A stretch of 64,000 bases of DNA from Dipteronia dyeriana (GCA_032871835.1 CM065295.1:63237687-63301686); one strand, 5' to 3'. Numbered from the stretch's first letter, positions 21,358 through 33,856 are shown. Numbers and translations are program-made. Notes: generated from the letters alone by a model not told the origin.

Positions 21358-21761
21358 ACCTGATTAAAGATACGTTTGACAACATCTATACGTTTGAAAG
21401 CCTAATACATCAATAAATCAAAATAATTGTATCAAAACAAATAAATAAACTATAAAAACTAAATAGACTAATAAAAAAAACCTACAAAGTTTAAAGTAAT
21501 TGGTAAAAGTTATAAAACCTGTACCGAGTAGAAAAAGTATGTGAATTTTATATTTTAGTTTTACTTTCTAAAATATGTGATTTGGTTTGAGTTGGTGAAT
21601 TATTACACTCAACCCCAAATTGAACCACTTTTAATCGGTTTATCTAAAAGACAAACCGAGCAACCCATTTTTTATATTTATAATCGAACCAACCCATACT
21701 TTATGGGTTGTGTTGGTCGGTTTGGTTCGGTTTGACGGTTTTTTACACACCTTACCTGGTT

Positions 21762-22976
21762 TTTCTTTATGTTATTTAAAATTAAAGTTATACAATATTA
21801 TATAATTTAAAAAAATAAAATATTTAAAAATTACTTTAGTATATTATAGATATATATTAAAATTATTTTTAAATAAAAAACTAAGTGGTTTAATTTCATA
21901 ATTTTTGTATTTTTCTGTCAATTTTTTATTTTGATGTATATGCTTGAATTAGAGTTGTCTTGAAAGATTTTTTTTTAATTAATAATTTGTCAATATTTTC
22001 AACTAAACGTGTGAAAGTAAAGTGAAAAATATTTCTTACTTTTGAATTGTATGACACTATGACCTTTACCAACAAAGAATGTACATAACAAAACAAACCA
22101 TCAGAAATTTATATATAAACAATCCTTTATTTGAATACAATGAACATCTTTAATGAAGTTATATGCAGTTAAATATTTTTCGATAAGATTTTTTATATGT
22201 CTTATAAGAAATTAAAATATATATTTAGTGAAAAAAATTAGATTTTAAAAAAAAAAAAAAAAAAAAAGAAAAACAAACAAAGAAAGGAACTTCAAATGAA
22301 CTGCAAATGAACTGACCTATCACCCATCAAAGCAATGCTAGGAGGAAATCCTCAATCCACACAAAATTTAGAATTAAGAACTCATTTTTCTTATATTTTC
22401 ATATTTTTAAATATTTTAATTTTAAAAAAAATCAGAAAAAATTAAATTTTATCGAAAACACTTAAAGTGTACGTCTTAAAAAATCATCATTAGATATATA
22501 TATATATATATATAATGATTTAATGTAACCTTCTTATCCATTGACAGCCACACGTTACAACTTTACAAGTGCAGTTGAGATTCATTTGCATTAGAAAGTT
22601 CTGATAACATATGTCAATGCTTATCTTCTGTCTCCACGGATTTCGACAATTACATTTTGACATCTAAACATGTGTTTCAATAATTCGACCTTCGTTTTCA
22701 TGCAACTTGACAAACTAGAAGCCTCAAATCCTTGTGCTTAAATATCGACTCATCTTCTTCATGCTTATCCAAATAAATTTTCTTTTTTCTTAACTACTTT
22801 TAGGATTATACTAAATCGATTTATAAATTTAACTTAAAATTTTAACTTTAATATTCATAAATCCTTACGGTATTAATGCAATAGTGAGAAAAAAGAGTAA
22901 ATGACAGTCCTTATATTAAAACCGAATAAATTGACTGATGATGAAGTCACATAATTTAAGTTAAAATTTTAAACTG
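21762..22976. other. AT-rich intergenic DNA
   Basis: No coding signal. A poly-A run lies near 22243-22266 and a short TA run near 22497-22514. Nothing else recognised. Confidence 0.5.
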
Positions 22977-22981
22977 ACATT

Positions 22982-23348
22982 TGTTATAAATGTATTAAAT
23001 AATAAATGAATAAAGAGAGATGATGGAAGAAATAAATGAGAGATATAACAGTAATTATAAACAAAATCAGATATTAGAGATGAGAGATGGGAGAGAATAG
23101 GAGATGATATTAAATGAGAAAGAGATTACTTGAGAATAGGAGATGATATTAAATGAGAAAGAGATTACTTGTGTATCGATTTCAAGTCAATGAAAAACAA
23201 TTTACAATGAGATCAATATATATACAGGTAAATGAAAGTTATGTAAAACAATGAAGAAGTCAAGTGGGACAAGTGGGAGAGAGTGGCGGTGAGAAGAGGG
23301 AAATGGTTGTATGTAAAACACAAGTGGTAAAAGCTATATATTATAACA
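22982..23348 (-). repeat. 3' LTR of copia 1
   Basis: 367 bp, TG...CA bounded. It holds a 39-bp tandem duplication (copies beginning at 23093 and 23132) that is absent from the other LTR, so it arose in this copy. Confidence 0.95.
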
Positions 23349-23357
23349 CCTCCCTTG
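23349..23357 (-). other. polypurine tract of copia 1
   Basis: CCTCCCTTG on the + strand, CAAGGGAGG on the coding strand, directly before the 3' LTR: the expected primer for second-strand synthesis. Confidence 0.85.
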
Positions 23358-23599
23358 GATTTATATCATTTGTATTTTAATTCTATACGAAAAATCTAAT
23401 GGGATAAAATCTAGGAAAAATATATACAATGATCTTCTAGATCTAGTAGGGTTGGACATTAAAAAAATTATCCCATTAAAAACCTTGCCAAGAAAATCCA
23501 GTGGAACAAAACTTGATCGAAAGGAAAAATAGTAAAGTGCATAGATGTCCATTGAAAATTTTGCTCCCCCTAATGGAACGCTCCACCTCATAAAAGCTT

Positions 23600-25200
23600 C
23601 AGCATTAATCCTATAATTTACAAGGTCGACGCATGCCTATTCCATAACCAGCTTCTCAAAAGTTGATGTAGGCAATGATTTGGTAAACAGATCTGTAAGA
23701 TTATCTGTATACCTTATTTGCTTAACATCAATTTGTCAGCTCTGTAGAAGCTCATGAGTATATAAGAATTTAGGAGAAATATGTTTGGTTCTATCTCCTT
23801 TGATATATCCCCCTCTAATTTGACCAATGCAAGCTGTATTATCCTTAAAAATCTGTGTTGGTATTTCTGTAGATAGTGAAAATCCACAGGTATTTTGAAT
23901 ACAATGAATAACTGACCTTATCCAAACACATTCTCGACTTGCTTCGTGAAGTGCAATGATTTCAGAATGATTAAAGGATGTAGCAACCAAAGTCTGTTTT
24001 GTGTAGCGCTATGATATTGTTGTGCCATTATATGTAAAAACATATCTCGTTTGTAAACGAGCTTTGTGGGGGTCAGACAGATACCCGTCTCAGTATAACC
24101 AAGTAAATCTGAAAAATTGTTAGATTTTGTATAAACTATACCTAAATCTTTCGTTCTACAAAGGTAATGAAAATGATATTTGATCGCATTCCAAAGCCTT
24201 CGAGTTGGTGCTGAACTGAATCTAGCAAATACATTTATAGAAAACACAATATCTGGTTTAGTACGCTGAGCCAGATATAATAAAGTACCAATTGCATTAA
24301 GATATGGTGTCTCATGACCAAGTATCTTTTCACCATTTTCTTTTGGGCGGAATGGATCCCTTTTAGGATCAAGAGTTCTAAAAACCATATGAATACTTAA
24401 TGGATGAACATTATCCATATGAAATCTTTTTGAAATCTTTTTAAAATCTTTTCAATATATGATGATTGATGAATAAGTACTCCATTTTATCTATGGTTGA
24501 TCTCGAGTCCGAGACAATATTTTACCTTTCCCAGATCTGTCATTTCAAATTCCTTTTTCAAGTATTCAGCAGTTTTCAGGAATTCCCCAAGAGTTTCAAT
24601 TAAGTTCATATCATCAACATAAACAGCTATGATAACAAATCCATATTTTGATTGATTTATGAAAACACATGAGCATATATGATTATTAATATACCATTCT
24701 TTCATCAGATATTCACTGAGATGATTATACCACATTGTCCACATTGTTTTAATTTATACAACAACCTTTATAATTTTATCAAATACAAATTACGAGATTT
24801 TGAGTTACATGTTTCTGGCATTTTAAATCCTTCAGGAATTTTCATGTAAATATCTGAATCCAGCGAACCATATAGATAAACAGTCACTACGTCCATCAGA
24901 CACATTTCAAGTCTTTCCATGATAGCCATGCTTATCAAAAATCAAAACGTAATTGTATCCATCATTGGTGAGTATGTTTCATCCAAATCTATGCTAGGTT
25001 TCTGCGAGAAACCTTGTGCTGCAAGTCGTGCCTTATATCTCACGACCTCATTTTTTTCATTATGTTTCCTTACAAAAACCCATTTGTAACCAACAAGTTT
25101 GACGTTTTCAGGTGTCGGGGTTATTGATCCAAATACTTCACGTTTGGCAAATGAAGTCAATTCTGTTTGAATTGCTTCTTTTCATTTAGGCTAATCAGAC
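23600..25200 (-). pseudogene. reverse transcriptase and RNase H of copia 1
   Basis: RT begins near 25160 with a typical copia run (VGYKWVFVRKHNEKNEVVRYKARLAAQGF and ETYSPMMDT around 24960-25090). The catalytic box is YVDD (near 24610-24625), followed by KYCLGLEI. The middle pieces at 24418-23918 give the usual YLNAIGTLLYLAQRTKPDI sequence. The RNase H part (ALHEASRECVWIRS, then FKDNTACIGQ, then HISPKF) lies at 23970-23750. At least four frame breaks separate these pieces. Confidence 0.9.
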
Positions 25201-25399
25201 CCCAGTCTACAATCATCGAGATTATGAGGTTCATATTCATTATTTATGATTTCAGTTGCCACTTTGTATGAAAATACATCATCGATGATTGTTTCTTCAC
25301 GATTCCATAATTCTCTTGTATAATTTATAGAAATTTCCTCATTTCTCCATTCATGTATCTCTTCAGAGATTTCTTCCCCCACAAGGGATTTTGTCAATT

Positions 25400-26700
25400 T
25401 AGTAATTTATATCCCTTCAGGGACATTTAACTCTTCTGGAGTTAATTTAGAGAAAGTGGATTTATTTATTTTCTTTTTTCGAGGAACAATAACTTTGGAG
25501 CCAAATGGTCTACCACGCTTCTGGCGTGCAGTAGATGATTCTTTTGCTATCATTTATTTCGATTGTTTTTCTGAAACAATCACCCAAGCTGGAAAATTAA
25601 CAGTTGGGATGTATGATTTTGTTACCTTAGTAGCATCTGTAAATGCATCTGGTAACTGATTCATTATTGCTTGAATATGTACTATCTTACGTACTTCATT
25701 CTCACATTGAGATGTGTATGGGTCTAAATGAGTTAGGGTAGGAACTTTCCAGTAAAGTCCACGCTTCTCTTCAGAAGAAGTTTTTCTTTCCCCTAATGAT
25801 GGGAAACTTGTTTCAACAAAATGACAATCTGCAAACAGCTTTGTAAAGAGATCACCAGTCAAAGGTTCTAGATATCTAATAATTGATGGTGAATCAAGAC
25901 CAACATATATTCCCAAACATTTTTATGGTCCCATTTTAGTTTTTTTGTTGTTGGTACAATCGGTACATATACCGTATATCCAAAAGTACGAAAAATGAGA
26001 TATATCTGTTTGATGACCAAGTACAAGTTGTACTGGTGAATACTAATGATAAGCAGTGGGCCGAAACCAGATTAATGCAACAACATGTAAAACAAAATGT
26101 CCTCATACAGAAATCGATAATTGCGTTCGTAATAATAAAGTCCTTGCAATTACCTAGACACGTTTAATAAGTGATTCTGTTAATCCATTCTGAGTATGAA
26201 CATGTGGAAATGGATGTTCAACATAAATCCCAACCATTTTGCAATATTCATCGAATGTCTTGGAAGTAAATTCTCCAACATTATCCAAGCGTATAGACTT
26301 AATTGAGTAATCTGAAAAATGAGCCTGGAGCTTGATAATCTGTGCAAGTAATCTTGCAAAAGCAACATTACGTGTTGATAAGCATACATGTGGTCATTTG
26401 ACAGATGCTTCAACTAGAACCATAAAATAGTGAAATGATCCACTTGGTGGATGAATAAGACCACACATATCCCCTTAAATTCTTTGTAAAAATGATGGAG
26501 ATTCAAAACCAACTTTAGAAAGAGATGGTTTTATTGTTAATTTCCTTTGGGAACATGCGGACATAAATTCTCATGTGCTAAAAGATTCTTCTAGTTTTTT
26601 AATTAATGTCTATAAGAATTCTCAATGATTCTATGCATCATTGTAGATCTTGGATGACCGAAGTGATCATGCCAAATTACAAACATTTTTGGATTTGAAA
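25400..26700 (-). pseudogene. integrase of copia 1
   Basis: The N-terminal His pair is seen in WHDHFGHPRSTMM near 26670-26630; the Cys pair that should follow is degraded. The core shows GDMCGLIHPPSG (first Asp, near 26465), RLDNVGEFTSKTF (second Asp, near 26290) and HTQNGLTESLIKR (catalytic Glu, near 26180). The C-terminal part near 25900 begins MGIYVGLDSPSIIRYLEP, the usual copia lead into RT. Frameshifts and stops interrupt all three parts. Confidence 0.85.
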
Positions 26701-27039
26701 TTTGTTGATTCATAACCGTATAAGTTTCCACACTTTTAATAATAGTGTAATATAATCCAGAAGATAAAGCAAACAACTTTTCTATAATGAGTTTCTAGCC
26801 TGAGTTATGAGAAGTAATGCACAAATATTCATTATTATCTTTATTCATAGTTTCAATATGATAGTCATTCCTCTGTATGTCTTTAAAACTAAGTAGATTC
26901 CTTCTGGATCTACTTAAGTATAATGAATCATTGATACATATTTTATAGAAGAGCCTTCTATCAGATCCGCTGGACCAGATATTGTATTAACATTTTTCCT
27001 GAGTAAAGTCAAATTTATAAAATGTTTCTGACTCCGTAT

Positions 27040-28346
27040 AATTGTATGAGTTATTGCACTATCAACTAGTCATATATCTCCTGCTTCTAGCTTTTCAATA
27101 ACTCCCAATTTATCGTTTAGATTCATTTTGTATGCTTCATAAAGAAAAATAAAATGCATATCAGACAAAAGAGATTTGAAAAGTATACAAAATATATTGC
27201 ATTGATAAATATTTTATATCAACAAAATAATACTTCTGTAAGTAGTATTTAATTGGTATGGATATTCCCATCACCAATTGAAGCAGCGGGCATGTCTTTA
27301 GGGTCTGGAAAGAAATCTGTAACATTCAGATGAGTAATATCTCTAGGGTATGAATTTTCAATGAAATGAGTTTTTGGTTTCTTTCCTTTTCCACTAATTG
27401 ATGCTTGATATAGATCCACTAGATGTTTAGGTATATTACATTCATTTGACCAATGATTGAAACAACCACACCTAAAACAAACACTGTTATTTGCATTAGG
27501 CCTATTTTGAACATTTTTTCCTTTATACTGTTAGGCTTCATAAGTATTCCACTTCTGTTGCGTGTTTTGATTATAACCACCTGATCTAGAATAACCACTT
27601 CCTCTTTTGAAACTATGCCTACAGCCTTAGCCAGGATTACGACCATAACCACGACCATGATCAAGATTACAACCACGACCATGATCAAGATTACAACCAC
27701 GACCACAGCCACGACTATGACCATGGTTTCTGACAGTATTAGCATTCACTTCTGGGAATGCTGTAGAACCAGTCGGGTGTGATCCGTGATTTTTTATTAG
27801 TAGCTCATTATTCTTTTCTGCTGTCAGAAGGCATGAGATCAAATTTGAATATTTTGAGAATCTGTGTTGTCGATATTGTTGTTACAAACTTACACTATTA
27901 TATTTGAGACATGAAAAGTTGTGAATATCTTTTCTAACATATCCTTTTCAGATACCTCTTCACCACATAATTTCAACCATGTGATGATCCTGAACAAATT
28001 AGAATTATAATCAGAGACTGATTTGTGGTCTTGGAACCGTAAGTGTTGCCATTCTTACCTTGCATTTGGTAACGTAACATCATGTTGATGATCATAACGA
28101 TCTTTTAGTTCTTTCCACAGATCTTCAGGATCTATGACAGTAAGATATTTAGCTTTCAAATCCTCATTTAGATGATGATGGATTATGACCATGGCTGTGG
28201 ATCTATCTTGTTCAGTAGCATTGATTCTATCATCAATGATATAGTATAGGCCTGGGATTTTCAGTACAATCATCAATAACCCAAGACATATAATTGTTTC
28301 CCGATACTTTGAGTGCATCGAACTTCAAATTTGCAAGTTTGGACAT
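27040..28346 (-). pseudogene. gag and protease of copia 1
   Basis: ATG at 28346-28344 starts MSKLANLKFDALKVSG, the usual start of this copia gag type. A shift follows, and gag resumes with YIIDDRINATEQDRSTAM and DPEDLWKELKDRYDHQHDV (28270-28070). A Gly/Arg/His-rich part with an 8-residue repeat RGCNLDHG lies near 27720-27640. The zinc knuckle CFRCGCFNHWSNEC near 27480-27440 keeps all CX2CX4HX4C ligands. The protease motif near 27060 reads LVDSAITHTI where relatives have DSGTTHTI, so Gly after the catalytic Asp-Ser is changed to Ala. Confidence 0.85.
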
Positions 28347-28429
28347 GTTTACAACTTCCTTTTTTTTTCTGGAAATTAAAATGTAAATTTAAATCAGTGT
28401 GAATATAATTAAAGAGCATATTGAATTAA

Positions 28430-28763
28430 ATAATTTATCTGGAGACACAGCATAAGCTAGTCCCTAAGACACGGCCTAAGCCAGTCTCGAGACATAGCCT
28501 AAGCTAATCTCATATATTGCATAAAAATAAATGTTGATTATTTAAACAATTTATTTGGAGACACAACATAAGCCAGTCCTAAGACATGACCTAAGCCAGT
28601 CCTGAGACATGACATATGCTAGTCTCATTTATGGCATAAAAATAAATATTGAATATTTAAATAATTTATTTGGAGACATATCATAAGCCAGTCCTAAGAC
28701 ACGGTCTAAGCCAGTCCCGAGACATGACATATGTCTGTCTCATTTATTGCATAAAAATAAATG
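28430..28763 (-). repeat. 115-bp tandem repeat in the 5' leader of copia 1
   Basis: GGAGACA begins units at 28441, 28557 and 28672 (spacings 116 and 115). Within each unit AAGACA-GRCCTAAGCCAGTC recurs, giving a finer period of about 23 bp. It lies between the primer site and the gag start. Confidence 0.9.
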
Positions 28764-28844
28764 AATCCAAAACTATATATATATGTTCCGTTGATGACAT
28801 TGGCCATCTTGAATACGAAAATATATATAGATCCAGAATATTGG

Positions 28845-28864
28845 GTGTAATCGTGCTGATAACG
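28845..28864 (-). other. candidate primer-binding site of copia 1
   Basis: The - strand directly after the 5' LTR reads CGTTATCAGCACGATTACAC. This resembles the leader start seen in other plant copia elements but is not the common initiator-Met site (TGGTATCAGAGC); the primer tRNA is not assigned. Confidence 0.5.
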
Positions 28865-29192
28865 TGTTATAAATGTATTAAATAATAAATGAATAAAGAG
28901 AAAGATGGAGGAAGAAATGAATGATAGATATAACAGTAATTATAAACAAAATCAAATATCAGAGATTAAGGCCGGGTGAGAATAAGAGATGATATTAAAT
29001 GAGAGAGAGAGATTACTTGTGTATTGATTTCAAGTCAGTGAAAAAACAATTTACAATGAGATCAACATATATATATATAGGCAAATGAAAGTTATGTAGA
29101 ACAATTAAGAAGTCAAGTGAGATAGAGTGGCAGTGAGAAGAGGGAAATGATTGTGTGTAAAATACAAGTGGTAAAAGCCATATATTATAACA
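28865..29192 (-). repeat. 5' LTR of copia 1
   Basis: 328 bp, TG...CA bounded, aligned end to end with 22982-23348 with scattered substitutions and small indels. Confidence 0.95.
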
Positions 29193-29197
29193 ACATT

Positions 29198-29440
29198 AAT
29201 CCCTTATTTTTATGAATAATGCTAGAGTAAACAAAATTTTGCCCACCTGTTCATTTATACACTATTACCTCTTGGATATAGATGTGAATGGTTTATCATT
29301 AAGTCAACCTCATCTTCTTATAGCCTTATTAAATTTACGTATAAATTTGTTGTAAAAATTGTCAAGACAAAAAATAATTAGGAAAAATAAAAGCAAAATA
29401 GAACAATTTTTTTTTATGGTTCTGCGTAAAACCCATGTTT
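29198..29440. other. AT-rich DNA between the two copia elements
   Basis: No coding signal. The outer end of the copia 2 LTR lies somewhere here but cannot be fixed without the second LTR. Confidence 0.4.
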
Positions 29441-29689
29441 ACGGGCAAAGATGAAAGAGTTTTTTTATGATCAATGAAGATTATAAAAGAGTGTCTATGA
29501 ATCACTCATAAGACTCAAAACCCATAACACCCAAAGAACTCTCGAAAGAGACTAATTTCTTAAAAGATCTTATAACCACATATTTATAATATGGGTAGAG
29601 ACAAACTTTGAATCTACATCAAAAAAGGTTACCGACTAATTTAAACAATATATTAACAAATCTCCACCTTCGTTTAAATTCAAACCAAG

Positions 29690-31300
29690 GTATGCTGAGT
29701 AGAATTTCATTCTGTCCTCTCCTTCAACAAACCCCTTAGGGTAACTCACAAACTATCAGTTGGATTTTATACTGTAGCAACAAACCCCAATCAGCTCTTG
29801 AACTAAATCACAAAAATATGCTTGGTCAACATATCAGTTGGATTTTATGCTGTAGCAATTTTCTTGACTAAAATTGCACCTTGAGATACAATCTTCTGAA
29901 TAAAGTGATTCTGATATCAATATGTTTGACGTAAAATTTTTTTTTGTCAAATGTATCGCACACTGACCATCACAAATTACAACTGTAGAATCTTGTTGTA
30001 AACCCAGATTACAAACCAAACCTCTAAGCCAAATAGCTCTCTTCACTGCTTCAACTACTACCATATACTATGCATCTGTAGTAGACAAAGCTAATGTAGA
30101 CTGTAAAGTAGCCTTCCAACTAATGGCACAACCCGAAAATGTGAAGACATAACTTTTCAGAGATCACCTTTAATTTAAATCATCAACATAATCAAAATCC
30201 ACATAACCAATAATATTATTGGTTGTATTTTTTTTTCTTCCAAATATCAAACTCAAATCTGAATTACCTTTCAAATATAAAAAAAAATAATCCATTTTAC
30301 AGTTTCCCAATGATTTTTTTCCGAAGAACCTATAAATATGCTAATCATATTAATAGCAAATGGAAAATCAAGACAGGTGCAAACCATAGCATACATCAAA
30401 CTCCCAACAGCACTGACATATGGAACTTGAGATATTTTCTCCACATTCTTAGACTTTGGTGACAAAGCTAATGAAAGTTTAAAATGTATAGCCAATGGAG
30501 TAGTCATAGGTTTAGAATCTTTCATACCAAAGAGTTCAAGACTTTTTTCTATATAATTTTTCGACGATAAAAAATAACTTGCCCGCTTTTCTATCCCTGT
30601 AAATTTTCATACCCAAAATTTTCTTCGCAGCACCTAAATCTTTCATATCAATTTCTCCCCAAAGCTGATATTTCAATTTATTAATCTCACTTTTAATTTT
30701 TGCAACAAATAGCATGTCATCAACATTAATTAGTAAATAAAAAAAGAACCATCTAAGAGTTTTCTATGATATACATAACTGTCATAATCACTTCGTGAGT
30801 AACCATAACAAACCATAAAAGTATCAAACCGTTTTTACCATTGCCAAGGAGACTAATTCAAACCATATAGTGATTTCTCCAACAAAAAAACATGATATTA
30901 TTTTTCTTAAAAAATAAACCCCTTTGGGCTAATGTACAAATTTTTTACTCAAGTTCACCATGAAAAAAAACCGTTTTTACTTCAAGTTGTTCTAATTCTA
31001 TGTCAAACTTTACAACCATGGCAAGCAACATGCGAATAAAGCTATGTTTTACAACTAGTGAAAATACTTCATTAAAGTGTATACTCCCTGTTAGACTGTA
31101 GCCCTCTGCGACTAAATATGCTTTGAACCTAGCAGCTTCAACCTCTAAGATTCCTTCTTATTTCTTAAAGACACATTTGTAACAAAAAATATTCTGACCC
31201 TTAAGCTGTTTCACAAATTCCCAAGTCTGATTTTTGTGAAGTGATTCAATTTCTTCACTAATTGCAATAGCTCATTAACAAGATTGAATACCACTGACAA
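29690..31300 (-). pseudogene. reverse transcriptase and RNase H of copia 2
   Basis: RNase H is visible at 30064-29850 (EAVKRAIWLRGLVCNL, then ICDGQCAIHLTKK). The segment before it (PYVSAVGSLMYAMVCTCLDFPFAI, near 30425-30340) is the usual copia connection. The RT is spread over 31300-30500 with many stops. A 24-bp direct repeat (near 29757 and 29832; CAGTTGGATTTTAT) lies at the C-terminal end and indicates a small local duplication. Confidence 0.8.
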
Positions 31301-31739
31301 CTTCCCGATAAGTGGAGGGTTATTGAATTTCAATAATTTTTGTAATATTTAGTGTAAAAGAAACTAAATTTGCATATCCATACTGTTAATGTGGTCTAAT
31401 TTGTTTTCTTTTTCTCCATGTGGCTATATTTTATTGCTGGTTTTCCTTTCCTGCGTAATCAATTGCTTCATGCATATAACCCTAAGTTGGCTGAACTAAA
31501 GTGTCATCTTGCACTTTATCATATTCTTCAACTTCAACCTCCACCTGCTTATTAACCTAATGATCTGTATCTTCAATTTTTTTTTCTTATGCATGATCTT
31601 TATCTACAACTACAAACGTTTTTTTTCCTCATGCATGATCTTTATCTGCAACAACAAACATTTTTTTTTCTCTTGTAGCGTAATAAATTAATCAAATTTC
31701 ACATCTTTGCTAATTACTAATTTTTCTGACTCAGGTTCA

Positions 31740-32500
31740 CCATCCCACGAACGATAACCTTTCACTCAATCTCAAATCTTAGAAATACATATTTTATAGC
31801 CATATGCTCAATTTTACCATTACTCACATGAGCATATGCATGACAACCAAATATTTTTAAATCATAATAATTAGCAGGAGTCCCAAACCATACATCAATA
31901 GAAGTCTTCAATTCAATTGCAGTTGATGGATATCTATTCACCAAACAACATACATAGTTAATAGCTTCAACCAAAAAATCTTTTTTCGAACCAGAATTTG
32001 AAAGCAAACAATGTGCTTTCGCCAGTAGGGTTCTATTCCTACGTTATACAACTCCATTTTGTAGTGGATTTTTCTAACAGTGTGGTGTCTCACTATCCGT
32101 TCATTCTCGCAGAACTCATTAAATTGACCTTCAGAAAATTTCAAACCGTTAACAGTTCTAAGATGTTTTATTTTTTCCATTCTGATTTTCAACAATAACT
32201 TTCAACTTTTGGAATCTAGAAAAAACATCATTTTTCTTTTTCAAGAAATACACCAAAAAATGTCTGGAAAAATCATGAATAAAAGTTATAATATACCTAG
32301 AACCGCCTTTTGACTCAACAGAGTAGGACCTCAACTATCTGAATGGATGTAATTAAATGTGTCTTTTGTCTTATGAGTAGCTATGGTGAAACTTAACTAT
32401 GCATTGTTTTCCATAAACACAATACTCACAAAAGTCAAATCTGCATGTTTCTTACCATCTAACAAACCTCGTTTACTCAAAATAATCATGCTAGCCCCAA
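31740..32500 (-). pseudogene. integrase of copia 2
   Basis: From the 5' side: FIHDFSRHFLVYFLKKKNDVF near 32280-32220, KIKHLRTVNGLKF near 32150, then LLAKAHCLLSNSGSKKDFLVEAINYVC and NRYPSTAIELKT, DVWFGTPANYYDLKIFGCHAYAH (32020-31800). In VRTVNGLKF the catalytic Asp of RTDNG reads Val, and the reading frame breaks several times between 32200 and 32000. Confidence 0.8.
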
Positions 32501-33760
32501 TAATATGCCTTAAACACATATGCCGCAAACATGTAGTATTTGAATCTTAATCTGATAAAGACGAATAGTTGCAGCATAAATAACTGTGCTTCCTTGACAT
32601 AAATAGAGACCATTATACAATTTTCCTTTATCGTAACAAGAACACAATTACTGACGCTCAAAACTCTATCTTTAACTAAATACTTATAAAACTGTGAATC
32701 AATTGTACCCAAAGAGATAAGATTTTTTTTTTCCAATTCTGTTACATGCCAAACATCGGACAAAGTTCTAATAATACCATCAAACATCTTATGTCGAATT
32801 GTGCCAATACCAACAAATTTCCGGAACATATTGTTTACTATCAAAACACCACCACCATTAATAGATGGACAAGTAGCAACCACTCCCTATTGGGACACAT
32901 ATGGTATGAATAAAACGTGTCAAGAATCCAAAGCGTTGTCTAAATAACCCAAAGCAATTGAATAGTATCGATATCACTAGAATAATCTTGCACAACATAA
33001 GCATCACCAGAATTAGATGATTTATTATCTGTATCTTTTTTTTTGAGTTTAAGACAATCAATTTTTCAATGCTCTTTCTTTTTACAATAGTTAAAACTTT
33101 GTTTCATACTTCTAGACTTAGATATAGAATTGCTTCCATTACCACCAGAAGATTTTTTTTGTCTCTGTCTCTATGTTTTTCATTCGTAATTTTTAGAAAT
33201 ATTTTTCTTTAATTCTTTCGAATTCATAGATGATTTAACATCTTCCAAACTAAGTGTATCTCTTCCATACATCATAGTATCAACAAAATTTTATTATGAG
33301 GAAGTTAACAAATACAATAAAATCAAGGCTAAATCTATATCATCATATTTTTCCAAATCTAGAACAGTTCTATTATATTCATCCACATGATATTGAATAG
33401 ACTTACCTTCTAACAAACGAATACCGTGAAGTGGCTATTTCAAATAGAGTCGATTCGAAATAGATTTGTTTATATATAAGCTTTTCAGCTTAAGCCACAA
33501 TAATTCTGCAGTTTTCTCAACGGACACCTCAATCAGGATCACATCAGACAATGACAATAAATTTGTGTTGAATGTTTTCTACATAATATCATCCTTTTCT
33601 ACTTCAGGCAATTTATTCCTCACTTCGAGTGTTTTGGCCAACTTTTATTGAGTTAACAAGGCTCTCATCTTCACCTGCCAAAGGCCGAAATTATTTCTTC
33701 CATCAAATTTTTCAATCCCAATTTTTGCCCCAATCACAAACTTTTTTTTTACACATACAC
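32500..33760 (-). pseudogene. gag and protease of copia 2
   Basis: Gag starts near 33740 (EKFDGRNNFGLWQVKMRALL, with stops after it) and includes LWLKLKSLYINKSISNRLYLK near 33480-33420. The zinc knuckle near 33090 reads FNYCKKKEH-stop-KIDC: the first Cys is lost and the knuckle is cut by a stop. The protease region near 32950-32880 and the segment MFDGIIRTLSDVWHVTELEKKNLISLG (32790-32710) give the expected lead into integrase. Confidence 0.8.
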
Positions 33761-33856
33761 AACCCAAAAGATTTAAGAATTAATATAATAAACACTTGAT
33801 AAGGGATCCTAAAGAGCTAAATCAAGAACCTAGGGCTTTGTGATCGGATCAAAATT

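Larger units (their letters stand above)
20817..21753. mobile_element. non-autonomous hAT-like element
   Basis: The left end AGGGGTGTGTATTTTCGG and the reverse complement of the right end AAGGTGTGTAAAAAACCG match in the terminal GGTGTGTA and in following GGTTTG-rich words. Flanking 8-bp sequences are ACCTGTTT (20809-20816) and ACCTGGTT (21754-21761), a 7/8 match of the length known for hAT target duplications. Ends of the form GGGGTGTG are common in plant hAT MITEs. No transposase. It contains the dispersed repeat at 21105-21235 and the microsatellite at 21280-21355. Confidence 0.7.
22982..29192 (-). mobile_element. Ty1/copia retrotransposon 1, complete with LTRs and target duplication
   Basis: Two LTRs start TGTTATAA and end TTATAACA. 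The 5-bp flanks are ACATT at 22977-22981 and ACATT at 29193-29197, a perfect target duplication. The coding order on the - strand is gag, protease, integrase, RT, RNase H, which defines copia. A purine tract (AAGGGAGG on the - strand) adjoins the left LTR and a candidate primer site adjoins the right LTR. The body is riddled with stops and shifts, so the copy is inactive. Confidence 0.95.
29440..33780 (-). mobile_element. Ty1/copia retrotransposon 2 (5' end lost)
   Basis: The - strand carries gag, zinc knuckle, protease, integrase, RT and RNase H in copia order. The 3' LTR ends at about 29658 (TTAACA on the + strand) next to a purine tract (CGAAGGTGGAGATT on the coding strand, 29659-29672). 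No 5' LTR or primer site is visible right of the gag start near 33740; instead the next LTR element begins near 33857. This copy is more degraded than copia 1. Confidence 0.85.

Noticed and set aside
21180..21416. 78-codon ORF
   Set aside because: Reads through the TA/TG microsatellite.
27419..27745. Val/Ile-rich ORF on the - strand
   Set aside because: Another frame of the Gly/Arg/His-rich gag segment of copia 1.
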